Shown piece after piece: positions 1 to 9,136 of a stretch of 63,473 bases of DNA. The number at the start of each line of letters is the position of its first letter. Within the stretch, counting starts at the first letter, position 1. Origin of the DNA: Agathobaculum sp. (lineage in GTDB: Bacteria > Bacillota > Clostridia > Oscillospirales > Butyricicoccaceae); contig NZ_JALFLA010000056.1 of the NCBI RefSeq assembly GCF_022775115.1, forward strand, positions 1 through 63,473. The letters are read 5' to 3'. The translations under genes and the position numbers were made by a program. The notes beneath the pieces are model-generated. The model worked only from the letters and a program-made list of their open reading frames with translations, ran no database searches and was not told where the DNA came from.

Positions 1-42
1 GAACCTTAATAATTTCATATCGAACCGGAGGGAATAACCAGC

Positions 43-231
43 TTGGACCGCAGGAAAAAGCTCATCAACAATTCCGGTATTCCGCAACACGAAATCGAGT
101 ACATCGCCCGGTGCATTCTCCCTGACATCCTAGCCTACTACGACAGCGAAGAAGGTCAGCGGGAGTTCCGGGAGTGGCTGACTCAGCGTGAAACGGAACA
201 GACGGAAAGAAAGGTAGGGAAAAGCAAGTAA
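43..231 (+). CDS. small mobile-element-type protein (62 aa), TTG start
   Basis: A 62-residue polar protein. The TTG start is chosen because a GGAGGG ribosome site ends about ten bases upstream and no ATG is well placed. The N-terminus is basic, the middle is hydrophobic/acidic and the C-terminus is charged and rich in Glu/Lys/Arg; no catalytic motif is seen. It resembles small accessory proteins that lie beside recombinases in clostridial conjugative elements, a resemblance from memory only. A hairpin terminator follows directly. With the DUF6061-like gene downstream it probably marks the edge of a mobile element that extends left of the window. Function unknown. Confidence 0.5.
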   Translation: MDRRKKLINNSGIPQHEIEYIARCILPDILAYYDSEEGQREFREWLTQRETEQTERKVGKSK

Positions 232-243
232 GTGACCACATAG

Positions 244-270
244 GGTGCCGCAAGTTTGGCGGCACCTTTT
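244..270 (+). terminator. intrinsic terminator of the small ORF
   Basis: An 8-bp GGTGCCGC/GCGGCACC stem with a 7-base loop is followed by TTTT, 13 bases after the stop of the 62-aa gene. Confidence 0.75.
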
Positions 271-620
271 CTCATGCAAAAGGCACTTCCACTCACGCAT
301 TTCGGAGGTGAAATAGCGGCTAATAGCAAGGCTTCTTGGACACATTTTTGATCTGGGAATACAATTACCTTTGGATGTCCAAAACAGGTGTTCTATATGC
401 GTGAATCCTCAAATTCTGTCCGCCGTTCTTTCCGCATCCCTCTTGATAGAATGAATGATTGATAGATCAGTATTTGATTATTCTTTATTTGATTGTTTAG
501 TATTTATTGTGTGCTATTTTCCAGTTTAAGCTTTTCCAATCTTGGATTTTCCAGTATTGGATTATCCAAGATTGGAAAACAGCATTTAGGTCTCTTGCGA
601 TATCCCTCTGGAATACGATA
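271..620. repeat. AT-richer gene-free stretch with a 15-bp perfect inverted repeat (532-546 / 565-579)
   Basis: No gene is recognised here. The sequence is more AT-rich than the rest of the window and carries short near-repeats of a TATTTGATT-like word around 460-505. At 532-546 and 565-579 lie two perfectly complementary 15-base arms separated by 18 bases. The arms are not followed by a T-run, so this is more likely a recombinase or regulator binding site, or a mobile-element end, than a terminator. Confidence 0.55.
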
Positions 621-872
621 TCAGTTCTCAAAGGGATGGTACTCCGTCACATTCCTCAAATACTCCCGAACATCCCCGTGGAGCAGCAGGTTCACATATT
701 CAATCGGTACATTATTCACCAACCATTCCAGCTCGTTGCTCTCGAATATATTCCGTGCAACCTCAGCTTCCACCAGAATACAGTCGATGGAGATCATACT
801 GCCATCTGCATACTTGGCCTCCACACAGGCGGTGTCGATATTAAACGCACAAGAAATAACTTTCTTCTCCAT
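621..872 (-). CDS. DUF6061-like small protein of conjugative elements (83 aa)
   Basis: An 83-residue protein beginning MEKKVISCAFNIDTACVEAK, which I recognise as the DUF6061-type pattern (a short beta-rich N-terminus with an 'ADGSMISID' core, then an acidic helical tail). The ATG start is preceded by AGGAGG at the right distance on the minus strand. Such proteins are typical passengers of integrative conjugative elements in gut Clostridia; no biochemical role is known to me. Neighbours are the inverted repeat on one side and a tRNA-Leu on the other, which supports a degraded or truncated integrated element. Confidence 0.6.
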   Translation of the reverse strand: MEKKVISCAFNIDTACVEAKYADGSMISIDCILVEAEVARNIFESNELEWLVNNVPIEYVNLLLHGDVREYLRNVTEYHPFEN

Positions 873-985
873 AACAGTATCCTCCTAAATCTGTTTCTTT
901 TTTCTCGGGCCTCTGGGCTTTGATTCTGGCCGTTTGATGACACCGTTTCGGAAATGGGTTTCCTCGAATCTTCCGAAGAAAACAA

Positions 986-1030
986 ATAATCCGAACCCAT
1001 CTCCCACAGGGAAGATCTGGTTCGGATTAT
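986..1030 (-). terminator. intrinsic terminator downstream of tRNA-Leu
   Basis: Perfect 12-bp arms (986-997 and 1019-1030) flank a 21-base loop immediately after the tRNA 3' end when read on the minus strand, and are followed by a T-rich run. Confidence 0.7.
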
Positions 1031-1037
1031 ATTGGTT

Positions 1038-1120
1038 TGGTGCGGGTAACAGGACTCGAACCTGCACGGTTTCCCAATGGAACCTAAATCCATCGTGTCT
1101 GCCAATTCCACCATACCCGC
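1038..1120 (-). tRNA. tRNA-Leu (anticodon TAG), CCA encoded
   Basis: On the minus strand the sequence folds as a class II tRNA: acceptor GCGGGTA/TACCCGC, D-arm with TGGTGGAATTGGCAGACACG, a 5-bp anticodon stem around the loop TTTAGGT (anticodon TAG), a variable arm, and a T-arm containing GGTTCGAGTCC. The CCA end is genomically encoded at 1038-1040. The mobile-element remnants lie on its 3' side, the usual side for tRNA-targeting integration. Confidence 0.95.
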
Positions 1121-1413
1121 AAATATGGAAGCAGATGCTGCTTTTTTTAATCACAAACGCACGTCTCAAGGCGAGCCCGGCTGCATCCGCCGGCGCCGGC
1201 CTCTCGCATATCAACCAGTATACCCGCTGGCGCGGAGTTTGTCAATAATCAGCGGGCGGCGGAATGACTGTCCGCTTCAATGCCCGGTCCCCGCGTGCCA
1301 ACTGGTAAAATAGCTGTAAACTCTGCAAATTAGAGTACCAAACGCAAAAGCTTTGTGCTATACTTAAAATCGTATCAGTATTTGTTGTTAGCCACGCGCA
1401 GGAGCATGATATC

Positions 1414-2754
1414 ATGAAAGCATTCCGATGTATTGCCGCGCAGCTTGCGTTGCTTTTGGGGCTGTCCGGCTGCGCGCTCCCAACGGGAGATGAGCTGTTG
1501 GCCGCGCCCAGACCCTCATCCAACTACCAAACGATGCAGGCCGAGCTGGATCAGCTGCTTGCCTCGGGCGTCACCTACACCGCGCCCACGCAGGGGGACA
1601 ACCGCTCGACCGTGCAGCTGGTCGACCTCGACGGCGACGGCGTGGACGAGGCCATCGCCTTTTTCCGCGGCACGACCGCGGCCACGAGCAACGTCTTCAA
1701 AGTGTATATTTATAAAAAGAAGGACGACCGCTTTGTCTGCACCGGCTCGATCGACGGCAAGGGCACGGCGGCCATCCTGTCGGTCGATTATCCGGCCATC
1801 ACGCCCGACGGCCGGCGCGGCATGGTGATCACTTGGCGGCTTTTGGGTGACCGGGTAGACGCGCTGACCATGTGCGATTTTGATATAAACTGCGCGCCCG
1901 GCATCCTGCTGGAAACCGAGTTTTCCGCGATGGAGCTGACCGATCTCGACCGGGACGGCGCGCGCGACCTGCTGCTGCTGACCAATAACCCGGTGGGCAA
2001 GCGCGTGGCGCGGCTGTACCGCTACGCGGGCGGTGCGCTCACGCTGATAGGCGAGGCGCCGACCAGCGCCGAGGCCGTCTCGGTCGAGCGCATCAGCAGC
2101 GGCCGCGTGACCGATGAACTGCCCGCCGTGCTGGTCGAGCAAAAGACCACGGGCGGCGTCGGCCTGACGACCGATATCTTTGTCTATACCGACGGCGGGC
2201 TGCACAATATCGCGCTCGACGGTGAGGATTCAGTCACACGCGGCACCTACCGCCCGGTGTCGGTCTACGCGACCGATATCAACGGCGACGGCGTGACCGA
2301 GCTGCCCAGCGCCGTGCTGATGGCCGGCTATACGGACGCGGCTGCGGCGGACGCTATTTTCATGCTCGATTGGTACGCCTACGGCGTGAGCAGCGCGCCC
2401 CGGCTGGCCGAGACAACCTATAACAACGTATCCGACGGCTGGCTGCTTCGGCTTGATGACACATGGCACGACCGCATCACCGCCGCAAAAAGCAGCGACA
2501 GCGGTCTGAGCTGTGTGCAGTTCTTGGAATATACGGGAAACGGCTACCGGATGCCGCTCTTTACCATCTGCTGCGCCACCGGCGCGCTGCGTGACGGCTA
2601 TGCCGAGCGCAGCGACCTGATCCAGCTTGGGCAGACGCCCAAGGCGGTCTATTTCGCCCGTTTGGATGAGGGCGCGCAGCAGGGCGCGATACGCATCGAC
2701 GCGGACGGGCTGAAAAGCCGCTTCTCGCTTGTCACGCAGGACTGGGACAACTGA
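1414..2754 (+). CDS. FG-GAP/VCBS-like lipoprotein upstream of a two-component system
   Basis: A 446-residue predicted lipoprotein. A signal peptide ends in the lipobox LSGC with the lipidated cysteine at residue 20. Three Ca-binding-like loops are visible (DLDGDGVDE near 71, DLDRDGARD near 178, DINGDGVTE near 290), the pattern of FG-GAP/VCBS beta-propeller repeats, so a surface-exposed propeller tethered to the membrane is likely. An AGGAG sits just before the ATG. It ends 24 bases before the response regulator, so it is probably co-transcribed with the PhoB/PhoR-like pair and could act as an extracytoplasmic accessory sensor; that role is inference. Substrate unknown. Confidence 0.75.
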   Translation: MKAFRCIAAQLALLLGLSGCALPTGDELLAAPRPSSNYQTMQAELDQLLASGVTYTAPTQGDNRSTVQLVDLDGDGVDEAIAFFRGTTAATSNVFKVYIYKKKDDRFVCTGSIDGKGTAAILSVDYPAITPDGRRGMVITWRLLGDRVDALTMCDFDINCAPGILLETEFSAMELTDLDRDGARDLLLLTNNPVGKRVARLYRYAGGALTLIGEAPTSAEAVSVERISSGRVTDELPAVLVEQKTTGGVGLTTDIFVYTDGGLHNIALDGEDSVTRGTYRPVSVYATDINGDGVTELPSAVLMAGYTDAAAADAIFMLDWYAYGVSSAPRLAETTYNNVSDGWLLRLDDTWHDRITAAKSSDSGLSCVQFLEYTGNGYRMPLFTICCATGALRDGYAERSDLIQLGQTPKAVYFARLDEGAQQGAIRIDADGLKSRFSLVTQDWDN

Positions 2755-2778
2755 TAGGATAGATGAAGGAGGAACATC

Positions 2779-3468
2779 ATGAAGCGCAAGATCCTTGTGT
2801 TGGAGGATGAAGAGAATATCCGCTCGTTTCTGGTACTCAACCTCAAGCGCGGCGGTTACGAGGTGATAGAGGCCGAGACCGGTGAAATGGCGCTGGAAAA
2901 ATACCACGAAAATCAGGATATCGCCGTGGCCGTGCTCGATGTGATGCTGCCCGGCATCGACGGCTACGAGGTCTGCCGCGCGATGCGCGCCGCGGGCTAC
3001 GCCGCAGGCGTCATCATGCTGACCGCCCGCACGCAGGAGGCCGATAAGGTGACCGGCCTGATGAACGGCGCGGACGATTATGTGACCAAGCCCTTTTCGG
3101 TCATCGAGCTGGCCGCGCGGGTCGACGCACTCTACCGCCGTGTCTCCGGCGCGCCCTTTGCCGAGGAGGATGTTATCAAGTCCGGCCCGTTCAAGCTCAA
3201 TCTGCGCGCGCGCGAGGTGCTCAAAAACGGCATCAAGATCGAGCTGACGCAGATCGAATACGGCCTGCTCAAGGCGTTTATGGAGAATATCGGTAAGGCG
3301 CTCTCGCGCGATGAGCTGCTTGAGATGGTGTGGGGGCATCATTTTGTGGGTGAGCTGAAGATCGTTGACGTCAACATCCGACGCCTGCGCATCAAGATCG
3401 AGGACGACCCGGCCAATCCTTCGCACATCGTCACCGTGCGCGGCTATGGCTATATGTGGGAGGGGTGA
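2779..3468 (+). CDS. OmpR/PhoB-family response regulator
   Basis: A 229-residue regulator. The receiver domain (about 1-120) shows the acidic pair D10/E11, the phospho-acceptor D54 in AVLDVMLPG, the conserved Thr in MLTART and Lys104 in YVTKPF. The C-terminal winged-helix domain (about 130-229) ends with the typical VRGYGYMWEG. AAGGAGG precedes the ATG. It lies directly upstream of a membrane histidine kinase and is its likely partner. The signal and regulon cannot be read from sequence; PhoP/PhoB, WalR and VanR-like subfamilies share this architecture. Confidence 0.93.
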   Translation: MKRKILVLEDEENIRSFLVLNLKRGGYEVIEAETGEMALEKYHENQDIAVAVLDVMLPGIDGYEVCRAMRAAGYAAGVIMLTARTQEADKVTGLMNGADDYVTKPFSVIELAARVDALYRRVSGAPFAEEDVIKSGPFKLNLRAREVLKNGIKIELTQIEYGLLKAFMENIGKALSRDELLEMVWGHHFVGELKIVDVNIRRLRIKIEDDPANPSHIVTVRGYGYMWEG

Positions 3469-3508
3469 GCCGCCCCGCGCGAAGCCCCGGCAGGGAAAGG
3501 TAGTTTCT

Positions 3509-5065
3509 ATGAATGATCGCAAACCCAAAAAGCAGCCGTCCGCGCCGCCGCAGCCGTCCGCGCCTAAGGTGCTGCATTCCCCGGGCGGCATCCGGGGGCG
3601 CTGGATGCGCAACTCGCTTTCCTTTGTGCTCGTCATCCTGGCGGCCGTGGTGATTTTGGTGTCGGTGGGTGTGTCGGGCTATTATTACGCCTCTGTGCGG
3701 GATAATCTGCTCGCCCGCGCCACGCAGACGGCCGATATCTACCGCAAATATTTCACCGAGACTTACGACCAGTTCTATACGCAGGCCGAGTCCTCGGTCA
3801 CTACCTATGAGCAGAAGGACAAGGTAGAGATGCAGTTTCTCGACCGCAACGGCCGTATCCTGCTGTCCACCTCAGGGCTGACGGGTGGCGGCATGGCCTC
3901 GACCGAGGAGGCCGTGCAGGCGCTGGCCATGCAGAAGGCCAGCGTGTTCACCGGGCGCGACCCGCTCTCGGACGAGCGGGTGATGAGCGTGACCGCGCCG
4001 CTGCTGTCCTCGCGGGGCGAGCTGATCGGCGGTGTGCGCGTCATCTCGTCGCTGCGCATTGCGGAAAAGCAGATATGGCTCATCATCGGCACGGTCATCC
4101 TGGTCTGCCTGCTGTTTTTGATGCTGGTCGTCGCCTCGAACAGCTACTTTATCCGCTCGATCATCGAGCCGGTGCTGCGCATCAACACGATTGCAAAGGA
4201 GATCGCCGCCGGCCGCTACGGCGTGCGCCTGCAAAAAACCTATGACGACGAAATAGGCGAGCTGTGCGACACCATCAACTACATGTCCGACGAGATCAGC
4301 CGCGCCGAGCGCATGAAGAACGACTTTATCTCGTCCGTTTCGCATGAGCTGCGCACCCCGCTCACCGCCATCGGCGGCTGGAGCGAAACGCTGCTCGCCG
4401 GCGGGGGAGAGGACCCCGAGGAGGTCATGCAGGGGCTGACCATCATCCAGAAGGAGGCCGGGCGGCTGACCCGCATGGTCGAGGAGCTTTTGGACTTTGC
4501 GCGCATCGAATCCGGCCGCATGAAGCTTGAGGTCGAGCTGTTCGACCTGTCGGTCGAGCTGTACGAGGCCGTTTATATGTATGAAAACCTGCTGCAAAAA
4601 ACCGGTATGCAGCTGCATTATGACGAGGATGTGGACGCCAATTATTACATCAACGGCGACCGCCACCGCATGAAGCAGGTGTTCCTCAATATTCTGGACA
4701 ACGCGGCCAAATACGGCGCGGATGGCAAGCAGATCGAGATCACGCTGCGCCGCGCCGGGGGCAGGATCGTCGCGGTCGTGCGCGACCACGGCGCGGGCAT
4801 CCCCGAGGCCGAACTGCCCTTTGTCAAGGAGAAGTTCTACAAAGGCTCGTCCAAGCAGCGCGGCAGCGGCATCGGCCTTGCCGTGACCGAGGAGATCGTC
4901 AGTCTGCACGGCGGCACGCTCGATATCGCCTCGACGGTGGGCGAGGGCACGACGGTGACCGTCACCCTGCCTGCGGCCGACGCTGAGGAGGCGCTCGGCA
5001 TCACGGGCGCGCTGCCCAAAATAGCCGACGCGCCGCCTATCCCCGAACCCGAAGGAGACGGATAA
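3509..5065 (+). CDS. membrane sensor histidine kinase (HAMP-HisKA-HATPase)
   Basis: A 518-residue kinase. A proline-rich cytoplasmic N-terminus is followed by TM1 (about 35-60), an extracytoplasmic sensor of about 130 residues, TM2 (about 190-215), HAMP (about 216-268), HisKA with the phospho-acceptor His in SSVSHELRTPLT near 279, and a HATPase_c domain with N, G1 (DHGAGI) and G2 (GSGIGLAV) boxes. The ATG at 3509 is chosen because GGAAAGG precedes it and upstream in-frame sequence overlaps the regulator gene without signal-like features. The stop codon abuts the ATG of the DUF1385 gene. PhoR/VicK-like by architecture; signal unknown. Confidence 0.92.
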   Translation: MNDRKPKKQPSAPPQPSAPKVLHSPGGIRGRWMRNSLSFVLVILAAVVILVSVGVSGYYYASVRDNLLARATQTADIYRKYFTETYDQFYTQAESSVTTYEQKDKVEMQFLDRNGRILLSTSGLTGGGMASTEEAVQALAMQKASVFTGRDPLSDERVMSVTAPLLSSRGELIGGVRVISSLRIAEKQIWLIIGTVILVCLLFLMLVVASNSYFIRSIIEPVLRINTIAKEIAAGRYGVRLQKTYDDEIGELCDTINYMSDEISRAERMKNDFISSVSHELRTPLTAIGGWSETLLAGGGEDPEEVMQGLTIIQKEAGRLTRMVEELLDFARIESGRMKLEVELFDLSVELYEAVYMYENLLQKTGMQLHYDEDVDANYYINGDRHRMKQVFLNILDNAAKYGADGKQIEITLRRAGGRIVAVVRDHGAGIPEAELPFVKEKFYKGSSKQRGSGIGLAVTEEIVSLHGGTLDIASTVGEGTTVTVTLPAADAEEALGITGALPKIADAPPIPEPEGDG

Positions 5066-6001
5066 ATGACAACACAGAAAAAAACCACCATCGGCGGTCA
5101 GGCCATCATCGAGGGTATTGTGATGAAAGGCCCGAAGAAGTCCTGCACCGTCGTGCGCAAGGCGGACGGTGAGCTGATCTCTAAAGAAGAGCCGGCGCAC
5201 ACGCCCGCGCCCCTGTGGAAGCTGCCTGTTTTTCGCGGGGCCTACGGCCTGTTCACCGCCATGAAGGACGGGGTACAGGCCATCAACTACTCGGCCACCT
5301 TCTTTGAGGACGAGCAGGCCGACGTGCCGCCCTCCAAATTTGAAGCGTGGCTCGAGCGCAAGCTCGGCTCTGCGGGCATCGAAAAGTGCATCCTCGGCCT
5401 GTCGACCGCGCTGGGCATCGCGCTGCCGGTCGGGCTGTTCATGCTGCTGCCCAGCTTTCTGGGCGGCTTCGTGCCGGAAAATTGGGGCGTGCTGGCGCGC
5501 AACGCGCTCGAAGGCTGCGTGCGCGTTGTGATTTTCCTGCTTTTTATGTGGTCGGTATCCCATATGAAGGATATCCGCCGCACATTTTCCTACCACGGCG
5601 CTGAGCACAAGACCATCTTCTGCTATGAAGCGGGCGAGGCGCTGACTGTCGACAACGTCCGCCGCCAGCCGCGCTTTCACCCGCGCTGCGGCACGAGCTT
5701 TATGTTCGTGCTCATCATCGTGATGACCATTGTCTCATCCATCGTGTTTTCGCTGGTCGATATCGTCAATCCCGTGCTGCGTATGCTTGCCCATCTGCTG
5801 CTGCTACCGCTGGTCGTCGGCATCAGCTATGAGTTTAACCGCTACGCCGGCCGGTCGGACAGCCTTGTTTCCCGTGTGCTGCGCTGGCCGGGGCTGATGA
5901 TCCAGCGGCTGACCGTGTTCGAGCCGGATGACAGCATGATCGAGCTTGCCATCACGGCGATGCAGGCAGTCATCCCGGCGGACGGCTCGGATAACTGGTA
6001 A
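5066..6001 (+). CDS. DUF1385 (YqhQ-like) membrane protein
   Basis: A 311-residue protein with the hallmark N-terminus IGGQAIIEGIVMKGP, several transmembrane segments (about 120-170 and 212-255), and the conserved FSYHGAEHKTIFCYE and HPRCGTSFM motifs of DUF1385. In Firmicutes this family is regularly found next to prmC, as here. Its function is not established; the conserved His/Glu/Cys pattern suggests metal binding, which is inference. The GAAGGAGA ribosome site lies inside the end of the kinase gene, implying translational coupling. Confidence 0.9.
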   Translation: MTTQKKTTIGGQAIIEGIVMKGPKKSCTVVRKADGELISKEEPAHTPAPLWKLPVFRGAYGLFTAMKDGVQAINYSATFFEDEQADVPPSKFEAWLERKLGSAGIEKCILGLSTALGIALPVGLFMLLPSFLGGFVPENWGVLARNALEGCVRVVIFLLFMWSVSHMKDIRRTFSYHGAEHKTIFCYEAGEALTVDNVRRQPRFHPRCGTSFMFVLIIVMTIVSSIVFSLVDIVNPVLRMLAHLLLLPLVVGISYEFNRYAGRSDSLVSRVLRWPGLMIQRLTVFEPDDSMIELAITAMQAVIPADGSDNW

Positions 6002-6031
6002 GGCAAAGGCGATACGATACGAAAGGCGGGT

Positions 6032-6913
6032 GTGACCCCTGTGACCAAGACGATCAACGATGTGTATATCGAGCTGTTCAAGCGCTTTAAGGAGGCGGGT
6101 GACCCGCAGCCGTCGCTGTCCGCGCGGGAGCTGACGGCCTACGCCTGCAAGGCGGACAAGCGCCGCACAGCCGAGTGGGCGCACGCCTATCTGGACGACG
6201 CGACGGTCGATTACGCACAGCTGCTGTGCGACCGCTGTCTGGATGGTGAGCCGCTGGCCTATATCCTCGGCGAGTGGGACTTTTACGGCCTGACCTTTCA
6301 GCTTGACCGGTCGGTGCTCATTCCCCGTGCGGACACGGAGCGCCTGTGCGAGCTGGTCATCGAGCGGGCGCGCGCCAAGGTCGCGCCGCGCGTGCTCGAC
6401 CTGTGCTGCGGCTCGGGCTGCATCGGCATCGCCGTCGCCCACGCGGTCGAGCAGGCGCGTGTGGCGGGCGTCGATCTGTCGGACGGCGCACTGCGCGTCA
6501 CGCGCGAGAACGCGCGGCGGCTGGGCGTGCAAAACCGCTATATCGCGCTCAAGGCCGATGTGCGCTTCCGCCCGCCCGCAGGCATGGGCGAGTTTGATAT
6601 CATCGTGTCCAATCCGCCCTATATCACGCGCGCCGAGATGAGCCGGCTCGACCGGAGCGTATACGACTACGAGCCGCACGAAGCGCTTTTCGGCGGCGAG
6701 GACGGGCTGGATTTCTACCATGCGATCTGCGCCAAATGGGGTGGCCTGCTCGCGCCGGACGGGATGCTGCTGTTCGAGTGCGGCTACCGGCAGGCCACGC
6801 AGGTGGCGGCCATCATGGAGGAGAACGGCTTTGCCGGCATCGGCGTGACAGAGGATTTGTCCGGCGTGCCGCGCATCGTGTACGGCTGTCCCGCCGCCGC
6901 GCAGGAGATATGA
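6032..6913 (+). CDS. prmC: peptide chain release factor N5-glutamine methyltransferase
   Basis: A 293-residue PrmC/HemK. It transfers a methyl group from SAM to the Gln of the GGQ loop of release factors. An N-terminal helical RF-recognition domain is followed by a Rossmann methyltransferase with motif I VLDLCCGSGCIGI (near 122-134) and the catalytic NPPY motif near residue 195. The start is GTG at 6032 or the in-frame GTG at 6041; both sit behind AAAGGCGGG. One substrate, RF2 (prfB), is encoded at 11015-12139. prfA, its usual neighbour, is not in the window. Confidence 0.92.
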   Translation: MTPVTKTINDVYIELFKRFKEAGDPQPSLSARELTAYACKADKRRTAEWAHAYLDDATVDYAQLLCDRCLDGEPLAYILGEWDFYGLTFQLDRSVLIPRADTERLCELVIERARAKVAPRVLDLCCGSGCIGIAVAHAVEQARVAGVDLSDGALRVTRENARRLGVQNRYIALKADVRFRPPAGMGEFDIIVSNPPYITRAEMSRLDRSVYDYEPHEALFGGEDGLDFYHAICAKWGGLLAPDGMLLFECGYRQATQVAAIMEENGFAGIGVTEDLSGVPRIVYGCPAAAQEI

Positions 6914-7040
6914 CACTACCCGCCGCACCGGTGAGAGCGGATGAAAACCGCGGTGCGATACAGCAGGACATAAACGGCGCAGCCCTTGAGCTGCGGATAA
7001 GTTGGACTTGCTGAAAAATCCAGCTCCAAAGCGAGGAAGT

Positions 7041-7244
7041 ATGATGGAATGTATAAAATGCAGCGAGAAAATGATTCAAGCAAAGTTGAGAGGAGATGCA
7101 GTTGGTACAGTTGTTTATCTGACAAACAAAAGGAAAGGTGTTTTTGAAACAGAAAAGAGAAGCTCTGTTGCGTGTTATGTATGTCCGAGTTGTGGATACA
7201 TTGAGCTTAATGCGTGCGATGCAAAGCAATTGATTTTAGAGTGA
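7041..7244 (+). CDS. small zinc-ribbon-like protein (67 aa)
   Basis: A 67-residue protein with two Cys pairs, CIKC near the N-terminus and CPSC near residue 47 followed by GYIE, the pattern of a minimal zinc ribbon similar to PF20097-type nucleic-acid-binding proteins. GAGGAAG precedes the ATG at 7041. Its codons are clearly more AT-rich than those of prmC and recA on either side, which suggests recent acquisition. No partner is evident; a Rho-independent terminator follows about 90 bases later. Specific function unknown. Confidence 0.6.
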   Translation: MMECIKCSEKMIQAKLRGDAVGTVVYLTNKRKGVFETEKRSSVACYVCPSCGYIELNACDAKQLILE

Positions 7245-7335
7245 TGCTTTCACAAATTCCAGTTTGTCGAGGAGATAGCAAGGCCAGCCGAGCGAGTCAA
7301 CAGCGGCGCATACATATACCGCCGTTCAAAGTCCC

Positions 7336-7374
7336 GCCCGCCTTTGCCGATAGGCAATCAAGGCGGGTATTTTT
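7336..7374 (+). terminator. intrinsic terminator upstream of recA
   Basis: The outer stem CCCGCC/GGCGGG encloses an inner TTGCC/GGCAA stem and is followed by TATTTTTTTA. Confidence 0.8.
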
Positions 7375-7388
7375 TTATGCAAAAATAA

Positions 7389-7440
7389 CGAACAAATTTT
7401 CGATAAAATTCTTGCAATTAAACGGACACCCTGTTATAAT
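7389..7440 (+). promoter_or_regulatory. recA promoter with LexA (SOS) box
   Basis: A sigma-A promoter TTGCAA (7412-7417), 17-base spacer, TATAAT (7435-7440). Just upstream, 7389-7402 reads CGAACAAATTTTCG, close to the Firmicutes LexA/DinR box (CGAAC-N4-GTTCG; one mismatch in the right half). Damage-inducible control of recA-recX is therefore likely. Confidence 0.8.
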
Positions 7441-7474
7441 AAGGCTATCGCATCAAAAGCAGGAGGCTGTCAAC

Positions 7475-8656
7475 ATGGCTACCAAAAAGCAACTGGAAAC
7501 GGTCGCGCCCGCGGCCGATAAGAAAAAAGCGCTGGCCAAGGCGCTGGGCGAGATCGAAAAGAACTTCGGCAAAGGCTCGGTCATGCGCCTTGGCGAAAAC
7601 ACCGGCATGGCCATCGAGCATATCCCGACCGGCTCGATCGGCATCGACCTTGCGCTTGGCATCGGCGGCCTGCCGCGCGGCCGCATCATCGAGATATACG
7701 GGCCGGAATCCTCCGGCAAGACGACGGTCGCGCTGCACTGCGTGGCCGAGGCGCAAAAGCTCGGCGGCACGGCTGCATTTATCGACGCAGAGCACGCGCT
7801 CGACCCGGTGTACGCCAAAGCGCTTGGCGTTGACATCGACAGCCTGCTGGTCTCCCAGCCCGATACCGGCGAGCAGGGACTGGATATCGCCGAGGCGCTT
7901 GTGCGCTCGGGCGCGATCGACATCGTGGTCATCGACTCGGTTGCCGCGCTCACGCCCCGCGCCGAGATCGAGGGCGAGATGAGCGACTCGTTCGTCGGCC
8001 TGCACGCCCGCATGATGAGCCAAGCCATGCGCAAGCTGGCCGGCTCGATCGCCAAGAGCCAGTGCGTGGCCATCTTCATCAACCAGCTGCGCGAAAAGGT
8101 CGGCGTGATCTACGGCAGCCCGGAGGTGACGACCGGCGGGCGCGCGCTCAAGTTCTACGCTTCCGTTCGGCTGGATGTGCGCCGCACCGAGCATCTGAAG
8201 GAGGGCGGCGTCAGCTACGGCAGCCATACCCGCGTCAAGGTGGTCAAAAACAAGGTCGCGCCCCCGTTCCGCGAGGCCGAGTTCGATATTATTTACGGCG
8301 AGGGTATTTCCCGCACGAGCGAGCTGGTCGATCTGGGTGTGCAGTATGGCATTATCAACAAATCGGGCGCATGGTTCTCGATGGGGGACAAGCGGCTCGG
8401 CCAGGGACGCGACGCGGCCAAGCGGTATTTCAAGGAGCACCCAGACGAGGCCGACGCGGTGCAAAAGCAGATCATGGCGGCGGTCGAGGAGGAGCGCAGC
8501 AAGCAGTATCAGGCGGCGGGCGCCAAGGCGGCAAGCGCCAAGGGCGAGGCCGCGCCCGAGGATGTGCCTGCTGCCAAGCCGGTCGCACCCAAGGCAAGCT
8601 CGGCCAAGGCGGTCAGCATCGACGCGGACGACTTTGACGATCTGGACGAGGTATGA
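7475..8656 (+). CDS. recA: recombinase A
   Basis: A 393-residue RecA, the ATP-dependent strand-exchange protein and LexA co-protease. Walker A GPESSGKT lies near residue 77; the family signature around [14 protein letters not shown] is intact. The tail after about 330 is long and Ala/Lys-rich and ends in the usual acidic stretch ([11 protein letters not shown]). The ATG is preceded by CAGGAGG. Its stop overlaps the start of recX in an ATGA junction, so the two are translationally coupled. Confidence 0.98.
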   Translation: MATKKQLETVAPAADKKKALAKALGEIEKNFGKGSVMRLGENTGMAIEHIPTGSIGIDLALGIGGLPRGRIIEIYGPESSGKTTVALHCVAEAQKLGGTAAFIDAEHALDPVYAKALGVDIDSLLVSQPDTGEQGLDIAEALVRSGAIDIVVIDSVAALTPRAEIEGEMSDSFVGLHARMMSQAMRKLAGSIAKSQCVAIFINQLREKVGVIYGSPEVTTGGRALKFYASVRLDVRRTEHLKEGGVSYGSHTRVKVVKNKVAPPFREAEFDIIYGEGISRTSELVDLGVQYGIINKSGAWFSMGDKRLGQGRDAAKRYFKEHPDEADAVQKQIMAAVEEERSKQYQAAGAKAASAKGEAAPEDVPAAKPVAPKASSAKAVSIDADDFDDLDEV

Positions 8657-9117
8657 GCGAGGACAAATACCACGCGGCGCTTGACGCAGCGGCAAAGCAG
8701 CTTTCCTATCGCGCACTGAGCACGGCTATGCTGCGTCAAAAGCTGCTGGACAAGGGACACGACGAGCAGGCGGCTGATTACGCCCTTGCGTGGCTGAGCG
8801 AGCGCGGTCTGCTGAGCGACGCGGCCTACGCCGAGGCTGTCGTGCGCTCCTATGCCCACCGGGGCTACGGCGCGCAGCGTATCCGGCAGGAGCTGACCGC
8901 GCGCGGCCTTGACCGGGACACCGCCGCCGCCGCGCTGGAGGGCTTCGCACCCGACCGCGCATTGCTGCTGAAGCTGCTGGACAAGCGGCTCAAGGGCGAT
9001 ACGAGCGACCGGAAGCAGGTCGACAAGGCGGTCGCCTTTTTGCAGCGGCGGGGCTTTTCGTGGGGGCAGATCAAGGAAGCGCTCACCGCATACGCGCAGG
9101 ACGGCGCGCCCGAATAA
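8653..9117 (+). CDS. recX: RecX family regulator of RecA
   Basis: A 154-residue, helix-rich protein with three tandem RecX repeats, including [24 protein letters not shown] and [18 protein letters not shown]. It binds RecA filaments and limits RecA activity. It overlaps recA by four bases and is usual in length for short RecX proteins. Confidence 0.93.
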   Translation: MSEDKYHAALDAAAKQLSYRALSTAMLRQKLLDKGHDEQAADYALAWLSERGLLSDAAYAEAVVRSYAHRGYGAQRIRQELTARGLDRDTAAAALEGFAPDRALLLKLLDKRLKGDTSDRKQVDKAVAFLQRRGFSWGQIKEALTAYAQDGAPE

Positions 9118-9136
9118 GGACGAGTGAGGGTTGCCC

